53,764 bases of DNA, taken from the NCBI GenBank assembly GCA_001313365.1, contig BBFS01000020.1:1-53764 (forward strand), read 5' to 3'. This document shows, one piece after another, positions 19,414 through 28,186 of the stretch. The stretch's first letter is position 1. Every line of letters begins with the position of its first letter. The notes below the pieces were generated by a model, which saw nothing but the letters and a program-made list of their open reading frames with translations, made no database searches and was not told the DNA's origin. The stretch is from Paenarthrobacter nitroguajacolicus JCM 14115. GTDB taxonomy: Bacteria; Actinomycetota; Actinomycetes; Actinomycetales; Micrococcaceae. Both the position numbers and the translations under genes were made by a program.

Positions 19414-20341
19414 CTAGGCATCCTTTCGCGAGCCGGAGAGCTGGACGACGTAGGCAACAATCACCGTAAGGACGCCCATGATGATGGAGATCGCCGCGGC
19501 ATAGTTGAACTGCTGGCCTGCGAACGAGAGGTTGAACGCGTACATATTGGGCGTGAAGTAGGAACTGATGGAGTTCGGGGCCAGGGCCTTGAGGATGTTC
19601 GGCTCGTTGAATAATTGGAAACTGCCGATGACCGAGAAGATGCTCGCGATGCCGATGGCCCCCCCACGAATGGAGGGAAGCTTGATGCTCCGGATCACCC
19701 GGAACGTGCCTGCTCCGTCAAGGTTTGCTGCTTCATACAGTTCCGCGGGGATGACCTTCAGCGCCGAATAGAAGATCAGCATGTTGTACCCCCGTGAACT
19801 CCCAGGTGTTGATGTTCCCGATCGACGCGAGGATCCAGCTGGAAGAGAGGGGCTCGGCCAAATCCAACCCGAAGAAGTCGTTAATGCTGCCAAACAGTCC
19901 AAAACGGGGGCCGTAGATGAATCCCCCACATCAGCGTCGCTACTACTGCCGGGACTGCGTACGGGAGGAACACTGAAATGCGGAAGAACGACGTCGCGCG
20001 GAGACGCCCGCTGTCCAGTGCCAAGGCTGCGAAAAGGGCGAGGAACAACATGATGGGGGACCTGGACCACCAGGAAGACGGCCACCCTGATCACGGAGTC
20101 CCAGAACTGGGGATCGCCAAGCGCCTGAAGATAGTTGGCACCCCCCCCAACGAACTTGTCGCCGCCCACCATCTGGTTCTGGAAGAGGCTCAGGTAGAAC
20201 GCGTAGAGGACTGGAGCCACGAATACCAGCAGGAAGACTGCCATGAACGGGCCCACGAATGCCCACCCCCATCCATCGTCCCGCGAGTTTGCGGGGTCGG
20301 ACCAAGGGTAAAGCGTCGGCCACGGGCGACGTCGTTGTCAT
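19414..20341 (-). CDS. ABC sugar permease, MalF type, first importer (frame-disrupted)
   Basis: First gene of the galactoside operon. It starts MTTTSPVADALPLVRPRKLAG, then the hydrophobic FMAVFLLVFVAPVLYAFYLSLF. The EAA loop reads VIPAELYEAANLDGAGTFRVI, and it ends YVVQLSGSRKDA. Central segments appear in a shifted frame between about 19790 and 20065. At 20143-20150 eight C encode GGGANYLQAL where GGANYLQAL is expected. The start codon lies 23 bases from the operator at 20364-20379, so LacI binding there should block this promoter. Confidence 0.87.
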
Positions 20342-20363
20342 GATAAATTCTTCTCTTCTCGCT

Positions 20364-20379
20364 ATGTTTACGCAAACAT
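20364..20379. promoter_or_regulatory. LacI-family operator, galactoside operon
   Basis: ATGTTTACGCAAACAT, one base from a perfect palindrome. It is 23 bases before the start of the first permease gene and 34 bases (centre to centre) from the next copy. It belongs to a set of seven copies in the window. Confidence 0.82.
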
Positions 20380-20397
20380 TCTTGAAAGAAGATTAGC

Positions 20398-20413
20398 ATG
20401 TTTAGGTGAACAT
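20398..20413. promoter_or_regulatory. LacI-family operator over the start of the first LacI gene
   Basis: ATGTTTAGGTGAACAT. The GTG start of the first LacI gene (20406) lies inside this site, at the same place as in the second LacI gene. Binding would block the regulator's own translation start region and probably its promoter. Confidence 0.78.
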
Positions 20414-21501
20414 ACAAGAGGATGCCGCAGACAGCGTTAGCCCGGCCGGCACGTCGCAGGACAGCGATTCAGCTTTGGTCAGGAGTGCCCGAGCTGCCCG
20501 CGGCCCTCAATCGGCGATGTTGCTCGAGCAGCCGGAGTCTCCGCCCAGACCGTCTCCCGCGTATCCAACGGCCTGACGAATGTTGAAGAAAAGACCAAGC
20601 AGCGGGTGCTGGATGCCATGAAACAACTGGGCTATCGGCCAATAGGGCTGCACGCGCACTCAAGAGCGGTCAATTCAAATCCATTGGCGTCATCATGTTC
20701 AATCTCTCGACCTACGGCAACAGACGCACCCTGGACGCAATCGCCACCGCTGCGTCACAGGCAGGCTACTCGGTGAACCTCATCCCCCTCCACGATCCCA
20801 CTACAGGTACCGTGACAGGCGCCTACAACCGGCTGAAGGAACAAGATGTGGACGGGGTGGTCATCATCTTCGAGGCGCACCTGTTTGATCGTGCGGACAT
20901 TACGTTGCCCGAGGACCTCCCCGCTGTGGTCATCGACTCAAGCCCCCCCGGTTACGGCTATCCCATGGTGGATACGGACCAAGCCGAGGGTGCGCGCTTT
21001 GCCACCGAGCACCTCCTCGATCTAGCCACCAGCAGGTTTGGCACATAGGGGGGCCCGGTGTCCTCCTTTTCAGCCAGGCACCGGGAGGAGTCCTGGAGAC
21101 GGACGCTGGACGAGGCAGGCATCGAAGCGCCCACTGTCCTTCATGGAGATTGGTCCACCGAATCCGGATATCAGGTCGGGATGGAACTTGGCCGCAATCG
21201 GGAAGTCACCGCAATCTTCGCCGCGAACGATCAGATGGCGCTCGGGGGGGCAATGCGAGCCTACATGAACTTGGGCGCCTCATCCCGGAGGATGTCAGCG
21301 TTGTGGGATTTGATGACCTCGAGGAATCCACTTCCTTCTGGCCTCCACTGACCACCATCCGCCAAGACTTCCTCGCAGTTGGCCGGCTGAGCATTGAAAA
21401 GCTGCTTCAGCAGATCGCCGGTAACACCCCCGGCCAGCGTCGTCACCACGGTGCCGACTCGTCTTATGGTGCGAAAGAGCACGGCCGCGCCAGCGCGGTA
21501 G
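20406..21501 (+). CDS. LacI-family transcriptional regulator, first of tandem pair (frame-disrupted)
   Basis: Starts at GTG 20406 by alignment with the neighbouring paralogue (VNIQEDAADSV versus VNMDQESTT); ATG 20422 is an alternative. After one lost C near 20510 comes the helix-turn-helix SIGDVARAAGVSAQTVSRVSNG, the hinge region YRPNRAARALKSGQFKSIGV, then a periplasmic-binding-like sensor domain: MFNLSTYGNRRTLDAIA, PTTGTVTGAYNRLKEQ, AVVIDSS, DTDQAEGARFATEHLL, AANDQMALG and VVGFDDLEESTSFWPPLTTI. Removing one extra C near 21427 gives the end MVRKSTAAPAR with TAG at 21499-21501. Divergent from the first importer, which it probably represses until a galactoside inducer binds. Confidence 0.88.
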
Positions 21502-21579
21502 CCGCCGCCGACCGCCCGTGGGCAACCCCCCCAGGGCACGAGAGGTTACTCACGCGAATATGAAGCTAATACAAGTAGC

Positions 21580-21595
21580 CTGTTTAGGTGAACAT
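21580..21595. promoter_or_regulatory. LacI-family operator over the start of the second LacI gene
   Basis: CTGTTTAGGTGAACAT, nearly identical to the copy at 20398-20413. It covers both candidate start codons (GTG 21588 and ATG 21594) of the second LacI gene, which points to autoregulation or cross-regulation by the paralogue. Confidence 0.78.
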
Positions 21596-22737
21596 GGATC
21601 AGGAAAGCACAACCATTGAGACTCCGGGGGTCCCGCCCGAGGTGTCCGAAAAGCCTGCGGCCAAAAAGCGTGCGAAACGGGGGGGACCCTCCATTGGGGG
21701 GGACGTGGCCAAGGCCGCGGGTGTCTCGGCACAAACTGTTTCGCGGGTTTCCAACGGACTCACCAACGTCGAAGAGGCCACTAAGAACCGGGTCCTTGAC
21801 GCCATGAAGGAGCTCGGCTATCGACCCAACAGGGCCGCACGTGCGCTCAAGAGCGGCCAGTTCAAATCCATCGGTGTCATCATGTTCACCCTCTCCAGCT
21901 TCGGCAACATGCGAACCCTGGACGCCATCGCCACTGCTGCCTCGCAGGCGGGCTATTCAGTGACGCTCATCCCAGTGCAGGACCCCACCACCGGAACCGT
22001 GTCCGGGGGGGCTTACGAAAGACTGCGGGAGCAGCAGGTCGACGGTGTGGTTGTCATCTTCGAGGCCCACCTTTTGGATGACGCTGACATAACGCTTCCT
22101 GAGGACCTCCCGGCCGTGGTCATCGATTCCAACGCCGGTTTTGGCTACCCAATGGTGGATACTGACCAGGCCCAGGGTGCACGATTCGCTACCCAGCACC
22201 TTCTGGACCTTGGCCACCAACAGGTGTGGCATATCGGTGGACCCACAACGTCCTTTTCCGCCACACACCGTGAAGAATCATGGAGGCGGACGCTCGAGGA
22301 AGCCGGTATTGAAGCCCCCGCCGGTCCTCCATGGCGACTGGTCCACGGAATCCGGCTATCAAATCGGTCTGGACCTTGCGGGCAACTCGGATGTCACCGC
22401 CATATTTGCCGCCAACGACCAAATGGCCTTGGGAGCGATGCGTGCCATGCATGAACGGGGTCGCCGCATTCCGGAAGATGTCAGCATTGTTGGATTCGAC
22501 GACTTGGACGAGTCCACGTCCTTCTGGCCGCCACTGACAACAATCCACCAGGATTTCTACGCCGTGGGCCGCCTGAGCATCGAAAACCTGCTTCAGCAGA
22601 TTGCCGGCACCGGTTCGGTGGACGATTTCACCACAGTGCCAACCAGCATGGTGGTGCGCAAGAGCACCGCCGCTCCCCCTGAGGGAGCCCGGCCGCCGTC
22701 TGCACGGAAAAAGCGCGTAGCTGCGGACAAGGGCTAA
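21588..22737 (+). CDS. LacI-family transcriptional regulator, second of tandem pair (one frameshift)
   Basis: Close paralogue of the preceding gene along its whole length. HTH: VAKAAGVSAQTVSRVSNG; hinge: YRPNRAARALKSGQFKSIGV; sensor blocks: MFTLSSFGNMRTLDAIA, AVVIDSNAGFGYPMVDTDQ, GHQQVWHIGGP, VTAIFAANDQMALGAMRA and FDDLDESTSFWPPLTTIHQDF. One slip near 22320 (five C) divides it. Two extra glycines (SIGGDV, VSGGAY) relative to the paralogue coincide with seven-G runs. The tail is lysine/arginine-rich (ARKKRVAADKG). Its stop overlaps that of the convergent permease in CTAA at 22734-22737. Start GTG 21588 or ATG 21594. Confidence 0.9.
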
Positions 22738-23675
22738 CCCTCCTCCGCAGCTACGCCGTTGTGGACTGCTACCCCCTTGCTTGCGCCCAGGGTAAGCCCT
22801 GCCACGAACTGTCGTTGCAGGACAAGGTAGATGATCATGGTGGGAATCAAGGTGATCATGGCACCGGCCGCGATCAGGTTGTAGTTGCTCAGGAACTGGC
22901 CCTGAAGGTTGTTGATGGCGGTGGTGATCGGGAGCCTGTCACCGCTCTGGATAAACAGCAACGGCCAGAAGAAGTCGTTGTAGATGAAGATGACTTGCAG
23001 CGTGCCCAAAGCTGCGAGTGCCGGACGGCAGAGGGGGGGCATGATGATGTTCCAGTACTGCCGCCAGATTCCAGCGCCATCCACCAACGCAGCTTCCGTC
23101 AGGTCTTGCGGCAGGGCTTTCATGTAATTGGAGAGCACAAAGGTGCAGAAGCCAATCTGGAATGCAGTGTCCACGATGATGACGGCTATGTAGGTATTGA
23201 GCAGGTTACCGGAGTCACTGACTGAGTACGGCAGGGAAACATGTTTGAACATCTCAAATAGCGGTGCTGCAAGGACCTGCGGTGGCAGGAGGTTGCCGGC
23301 GGTGAACATGATCAGCAGCGTGATGTTGAACTTCCAGCTCACCCTCGACACTGCAAAAGCCATCATGGACGCGAAGAGAAGCGTCAGCAGGACGGTGGGA
23401 ACCGTGATCAGGATTGAGTTCAGGAAGTACTTCGAGAATCCTCCCTGGTTCCAGGCCTGGACGAAGTTCTCGAAGCCGAAGCTGCCGCCGAAGCTGAAGT
23501 ACCCGTATTTGTCGGTGTCCGCTTTGGGACGGAGCGCCGTATAGAGCGACCAGACCAGCGGTACCAACCAGATGGCGGCCATGACGATGAGGAAGATGTG
23601 CGTGCCATAGTGGCGTTTGCCGGTCTTGCCGGTCCTGCCGGTCTGGACAGGAAGGGTTCGGGCGATGGTGCTCAT
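22734..23675 (-). CDS. ABC sugar permease, MalG type, second importer
   Basis: An intact 313-residue permease, one of the few long genes here without a frame error. It starts MSTIARTLPVQTGRTGKTGKR, with segments IFLIVMAAIWLVPLVWSLY, TVPTVLLTLLFASMMAFAVSRV and MITLIPTMIIYLVLQ. The EAA loop is PQDLTEAALVDGAGIWRQYW. It ends VAVHNGVAAEEG. Its start overlaps the stop of the partner permease (ATGA). It resembles the raffinose/galactoside-type importers more than MalG proper, but the substrate is inferred from context only. Confidence 0.92.
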   Translation of the reverse strand: MSTIARTLPVQTGRTGKTGKRHYGTHIFLIVMAAIWLVPLVWSLYTALRPKADTDKYGYFSFGGSFGFENFVQAWNQGGFSKYFLNSILITVPTVLLTLLFASMMAFAVSRVSWKFNITLLIMFTAGNLLPPQVLAAPLFEMFKHVSLPYSVSDSGNLLNTYIAVIIVDTAFQIGFCTFVLSNYMKALPQDLTEAALVDGAGIWRQYWNIIMPPLCRPALAALGTLQVIFIYNDFFWPLLFIQSGDRLPITTAINNLQGQFLSNYNLIAAGAMITLIPTMIIYLVLQRQFVAGLTLGASKGVAVHNGVAAEEG

Positions 23676-24690
23676 GCCTCTTTCTCCTTGCCGAAGGTGC
23701 GGATGAGGTAGAAGACAATCGGTACCAAGGAAATCACCAGCAGTACCACTGCCAATGCTGAACCCACGCCGATCACCTGTCCTTCACCGATCAGGTTTTG
23801 GATCACCAAGGCGCTGAGCAGTTCAAGCCCGTTGGTGCCGCGGTTGATGACATAGACAATGTCAAATGCGCGGAGGGACTCAATGATTGTGATGACCACG
23901 ATCACGATGTTGACCGGGCGCATGGCTGGGAAGACTACGCGGAAGAAGGTCTGAACTGCATTGGCGCCGTCGATCGACGCTGCTTCCCTGAGCGCGGGGT
24001 CCACACCCTTCAGTCCAGCCAAGTAAAGGATCATGACGTAGCTGCGTGGCGCCACGTAGCTGCGATCATGGCGGCCCAGATGTTGACGTTCGAGTCACCG
24101 AACCAGTCCACGGCCTGGGGGGCGTGCCGGCCGTACCGAGCAGGAAGTTCAGCAGACCGCTGTCACGGTTGTAGAAGAGCTGCCAGATGATACCGATCAA
24201 TGCCAGGGACAGCATGACGGGCGTGAAGAAGATGCTCTGGTAGATCTTGCTTCCCCCCCGGATCTTCTGGTCCAGGAGCACAGCGAGCAGAAGGCCCAGC
24301 GGCGTTGCAATCAGGCCAGGAAAGCCAGCCACAGAACGTTGTGCTGCATGGCCGGCCAGAACGGTGGGTAGTTCTGGCCGATGAACTCATAGTTTTCCGT
24401 CCCGGCAGACTTGATGTCGGCCAAGTCCAGCCCGTTCCATCGGGTGAAGCTCAGCGCAATAGAGGCCAGGTGGGTAACCAAACGAACAGCAGTTGAATGA
24501 GCGTTGGAAGGCCCACCATGATGCCAAGGACGATTTTGTCCCTGCGACTCAGACGGCGAACCTTTCTGGACTTGTTGCGCGTTCTTCCGGCAGTTGCCGG
24601 CGAGGCGTGTGCTGGCCCGCGTTGGGCGCCGCCTGTAGGGGGGGGCCCGCTGTTCGGGGGGGAGGCCGGTTTTTCGGCTGTGGTACTCAT
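23672..24690 (-). CDS. ABC sugar permease, MalF type, second importer (frame-disrupted)
   Basis: It starts MSTTAEKPASPPNSGPPPTGG, then a basic stretch (RTRNKSRKVRRLSRRDK) and the first membrane segment. Later blocks are GLIATPLGLLLAVLLDQKIRG, IYQSIFFTPVMLSLALIGIIWQLFYNRDSGLLN and the EAA loop PALREAASIDGANAVQTFFRV, ending RTFGKEKEA. Slips near 24475, 24318, 24115 and 24045 divide it into three or four readings. Runs of 9 and 7 G at 24636-24660 probably lengthen the N-terminal Gly/Pro stretch artificially. Confidence 0.87.
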
Positions 24691-24722
24691 GGGAATTCCT
24701 TTGGTATTCGTCGCACAGGGGC

Positions 24723-24746
24723 CGGCCGCGGTGTGATCCGCGGCCG
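24723..24746. repeat. Intergenic stem-loop between binding protein and permease genes
   Basis: CGGCCGCGG and CCGCGGCCG form a nine-pair GC stem around TGTGAT, in the 115-base gap after the second binding-protein gene. It is placed like the stem at 16966-17006 and may give the binding protein a higher mRNA level than the permeases. Confidence 0.5.
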
Positions 24747-24804
24747 ACCCTTGCTCGGGAACCTGGCCGGTTGACCACCAACGTATGGCCAGGGCAGTCC
24801 TGCG

Positions 24805-26122
24805 CTATTGGGCCGCGTAGAGCGACTTTGCCTGCGCTTCCAGGTTCTTCACGTCGACGCTTCCATCCTTAATGAAGGACTGAAGAGCCGGAATCATGAC
24901 GTTGTTGGCCATGGCGGGCAAAGCATCCCGGTCCAGGAACTGGCTGATGTACTTCGCGTTGGCAATGGTGTCCGCACATTTCTTGTTCAGAGCAGAGTAT
25001 TTGGACGTGTCAGCGCCCTTGACCGTTGCGATGTTGGAAGTATCTACGGCCGCGTAAGCGTCCTGGCCTTCCGGGGTTCCCATAAATGCAAGGTAGTCGC
25101 GGGCCGCTTGGTTCTCGCCACCCTTCTTCGACAGCAGCAGGCCATCGATAGGAGCTTCAACAGCGTCAGTTCCTTCCATGGCGATCTCCGGGAATGGGAA
25201 GAAGTCGATGTCCGCCAGTACTGCGGGATCCGTGAACTGCTGTGTCACGAATGAGCCCAGGAGATACATGCCGGTCTTCTTGGCCTCGAGGGCTTTGGCT
25301 GCGTCCTGCCAGGTCTGTCCCAGGGCTGCGGGGTCCTGGAACGGCAAGAGTGCTTTCCAAGTATCGAAGACGTCGCTGACCTTCTTCTGATCCCAGCTTT
25401 CCTTGTGCGCAGTAAGGTCTACGTGGAACTGGTACCCGTTGAGCCGCATGTTGATGTAGTCGAAGGTGCCCATGGCCGGCCAGCCGTCCTTGTCGGCGAA
25501 GCGATCGGAATGATGCCATCGGCCTTCATCTTGGCCGCCAGGGTTGTCAGCTCGTCGAAAGTGGCCGGAACTGCGTAGCCCTTTTCGGCCCAAAAGCTCT
25601 TCCGGTAGAAGAAACCCCACGGGTAGTTGTAGTTGGGAACCAAGTACATTTTTCCATCAGGACCGGTGGAAGCCTTCTTAATGGCGTCGGAGAAATTGCC
25701 ACCGATCTTCTCCCAGACGTCATCGACGGGAGCCAGGAGGCCCTTCTCTGCGTAGTACTGCATGCGGTAACCGGCAAACCAGGTGAAGGACTCATCCGGG
25801 CTTCCCTGCAGGTAGGAGTTGATCTTGTTCTGGAAGTCGTTGTGGGGGGGAACCACGTTGGTCACCACGTCGAAACCGGATTTCTTGGTGAAGGCATCGG
25901 TGACGGCCTTATAGGCAGCGCGTGGAACCTCATCGGAGGAGCCGGACCCGAAAGTCAGGGTCTTCGATGCCGCGCCCGGCGCGGCCCTGAACCGCCGGTG
26001 CAAGCGGACAGCAGGGGGATGCCCGAGGCAGCGACTGCGCCTATTCCCAAGGTCTTAAGGAAGGTGCGCCGACCTGGACCGGCGCCTTCCGCCGCCTGGA
26101 ACGGACCAAGATTTGTAGCCAT
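24805..26122 (-). CDS. ABC sugar-binding protein with Tat lipoprotein signal, second importer (frame-disrupted)
   Basis: Starts MATNLGPFQAAEGAGPG at 26122 after AAAGGAG. The N-terminus holds a twin-arginine motif (RRTFLKTLGIGAVAASG) and a lipobox (LLSAC-TGGSG), so it should be exported folded and lipid-anchored. Mature blocks are KTLTFGSGSSDEVPRAAYKAVTDAF, VVTNVVPPHNDFQNKINSYLQG, WFAGYRMQYYAEKGLLAPVDDVW and LVPNYNYPWGFFYRKSFWAEKGY, ending VKNLEAQAKSLYAAQ. Slips lie near 25985 and 25500. Heads the second importer operon; two LacI-type operators lie 130-175 bases upstream. Confidence 0.88.
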
Positions 26123-26254
26123 GATTACTCCTTTGGATCGTGGTTCTTTGCAAGGCTGTCCGTCATCCGCGTGTGCTCTGTATCGACTGTGAGATAGCTC
26201 AAGTGTGGGCCTGTGGAAGCAGAAAGTCGCCGAATTTGGTCTATGTTCTTCTGG

Positions 26255-26270
26255 ATGTTCACGTAAACAT
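26255..26270. promoter_or_regulatory. LacI-family operator, second importer, proximal copy
   Basis: ATGTTCACGTAAACAT, one base from a perfect palindrome, 133 bases before the binding-protein start. Confidence 0.82.
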
Positions 26271-26281
26271 CGAGTTGCAAG

Positions 26282-26297
26282 AAGTTTACGTAAACAT
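26282..26297. promoter_or_regulatory. LacI-family operator, second importer, distal copy
   Basis: AAGTTTACGTAAACAT, 27 bases centre to centre from the proximal copy. The core GTTTACGTAAAC is a perfect palindrome. Rest of the 244-base gap 26123-26365: no gene seen. Confidence 0.8.
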
Positions 26298-26365
26298 GGG
26301 TGGTTTGACAAGGATTTTCTACTGCGTTCTAACACTTTTTCCGGAGCCTGGGTAGCGCCCGGAAA

Positions 26366-27444
26366 TCAGGGGGGGTTTCCCGCTTCCCGACGCCCGGCCT
26401 CGCGGGCCTCTTCGACCAGCCGGACCAGCTCCTTCTTCCGCCGGGTGCGGCCCCGGAAAAGGCCCGCCAACAGAAGCAACAAAGCAACAAGGACGGCGAG
26501 CTGCGGCCAGGGAATCGCCCATAGCGTCACGCTTTCCTGCACGGGATCCAGCGATTGGGTGGCCCCGTCAGGGGGCAATCACCCCTTGCGAGACCGTCAA
26601 AGGAATGGTCATGATGCCCATCGGCCACACATGAGTACGTGAATACTGACGGTTCGACGGTCCCCCGGGCAGCAATTCGAGAGTTCTGGCTTCTTCGGTC
26701 CCGGCGGCCGGCCATCGGGCGTCGTTAACCATTGTGGAGGGATACACGGAAAGTCGGACGTTGCCCGTATTCTCCAGGTCAACGGTAAGGTCAGCGGATC
26801 CTGATTCCAGGGGGTTCCACGACGTAACGTAGCTGGCGGTTGCTTCATGCTGAGCGCAGGTCTGACCTCTCCCTTTACTCTGGTCATGACACGGAACCCG
26901 ACGCGGCTTTCCACACCCAGTTGCGTCCCGTCCGAGCCGCCCTGTGAATAGATCGAGGCAGCTATGCCCGCTGCATGATCGCCTGGTGTCGCGTTGTCCG
27001 GGACCGTCACCGTGAATGGCACGACGGCGGTACCTCCCGCCGCTACGGTGACCGTCTTGTCCATGGAGATCCAGATACCTGCAGCTACCGACTGCTTGTC
27101 GCCAGGGAGCATGTTGAAGCGGCCGGTCGGAGTGAAATACCCATCAGCCGCGGTGAGAGCAAAGGTAACGTCCCTGTCGCTGAGGTTTCTGACCGCCAAG
27201 TGTTCGTCGACACTGGCTCCTGGATCGAGTTCGAGTTCCACCCACGAGCGGCCATCCGGCCCCCTCCACGTTCGATGGGGGGGTGACAGCCACGTGACGG
27301 GGGGGCTGTCACCGGGGGGGTGGCAAAGCTGGTGGCTGCAGCAGCGAAACTGGCACAGACCATAGCTCCTAGGACACACATAGCAACAACAGAACGCCGC
27401 AGGAGCCCGGCCATAGCGAGTTTGAGGGTTGGGGGGGACCTCAT
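26366..27444 (-). CDS. DUF916-type (WxL-binding) membrane-anchored surface protein (frame-disrupted)
   Basis: About 355 residues. The start at 27444 (MRSPPTLKLAMAGLLRRS) follows GGAGG and leads into a signal peptide (VAMCVLGAMVCASFAAAATSFA). Mature blocks are GPDGRSWVELELDPGASVDEHLAVRNLSDRDVTF, NMLPGDKQSVAAGIWISM and VTVPDNATPGDHAAGIAASIYS, the beta-sandwich pattern of DUF916 / WxL-interacting proteins. A C-terminal membrane helix (LAVLVALLLLLAGLF) is followed by a basic tail. Slips near 26580, 26610, 26810, 26850 and 27255. It follows the WxL-like gene, and the two products probably form a cell-surface complex. Confidence 0.75.
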
Positions 27445-27469
27445 AAGACGAACAAACCTCCGCTGCAAT

Positions 27470-28093
27470 TTATTCGAACAGGGAGAGCGTGAGCTTCGCG
27501 GTGTAGTCGCCAGGCGCCACGGTTGCAGGCGTCTTCATGAACAGGTCTGCGTTGGCTGTCCACTGTCCTTCAGAGGCAATCGCTCCCGAATCCGAGGCCA
27601 GCGCGAGTAGCTCCTGATCCACCAGGCCTACGGCATTGGCACCGGAATCCATGGAGGTGTCCACCTGGTCGCCTTCCGCCACCTGACCGGACTCGCCGCC
27701 GTCGATGACCCTCGGTGCCCATCCGAAGTGGGAGGCGCTGATGGCCGGTTGTCCCGCACCGCCGGTGAAATCAGTTGACGTGCCCAGCACGTACCAGCCG
27801 GCGCCGGCAGGGATCTCATCCGTGGCCCGGGTATCGGTGACCGTCACGGAAGGCAACGTGCCCTTGAACTGACGCACCGAAACGGTGGAACCGTCCTCGG
27901 TCAGTGTTGTCGCTGTGCCTGAAACGCTCATGGCAAGCACGCCGGGATCCACAATTTCGGAGATGCCAACGTTCACGTCCACGTCCTGGTTTCCGTGGTT
28001 TTCCTCGGCCATCGCCATTCCGGCGACACCCAGCAACAGGGCCGTGGCAGTTGTGACAGCTGCGCCACGGGCCAGGTTTTTATGTCGGTTCAC
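27470..28093 (-). CDS. WxL-like secreted surface protein
   Basis: An intact 207-residue protein starting at GTG 28093 after AAGGAA. Signal peptide: NRHKNLARGAAVTTATALLLGVAGMAMA-EE. The mature part is Thr/Ser/Asp-rich beta structure with a C-terminal block QWTANADLFMKTPATVAPGDYTAKLTLSLFE, typical of the end of WxL-type domains. The canonical double WxL motif is not obvious, so assignment rests on this block and on the neighbouring DUF916 gene. Such proteins bind the cell wall and can display complexes for polysaccharide capture; here they stand between a giant glycanase and an importer. Confidence 0.65.
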   Translation of the reverse strand: MNRHKNLARGAAVTTATALLLGVAGMAMAEENHGNQDVDVNVGISEIVDPGVLAMSVSGTATTLTEDGSTVSVRQFKGTLPSVTVTDTRATDEIPAGAGWYVLGTSTDFTGGAGQPAISASHFGWAPRVIDGGESGQVAEGDQVDTSMDSGANAVGLVDQELLALASDSGAIASEGQWTANADLFMKTPATVAPGDYTAKLTLSLFE

Positions 28094-28147
28094 TTCGTGG
28101 TTCCTTCGTGCGAGTCCGGCAAGGCCGGGAGGGTAAGGGGATGAAGT

Positions 28148-28181
28148 AGCTGGTGGCCCGCCATCAGGCGGACCACCAGCT
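28148..28181 (-). terminator. Hairpin after the GH30-GH43 gene
   Basis: AGCTGGTGG pairs with CCACCAGCT, with an inner CCGCC/GGCGG stem around ATCA. It begins six bases after the stop of the giant glycanase gene. The stretch that follows on the minus strand (TACTTCATC) is only moderately T-rich. Confidence 0.55.
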
Positions 28182-28186
28182 TTATC

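Noticed and set aside
26307..26335. TTGACA-N17-TCTAAC as a plus-strand promoter
   Set aside because: It would transcribe antisense into the DUF916 gene; no plus-strand gene follows, so the match is probably chance.
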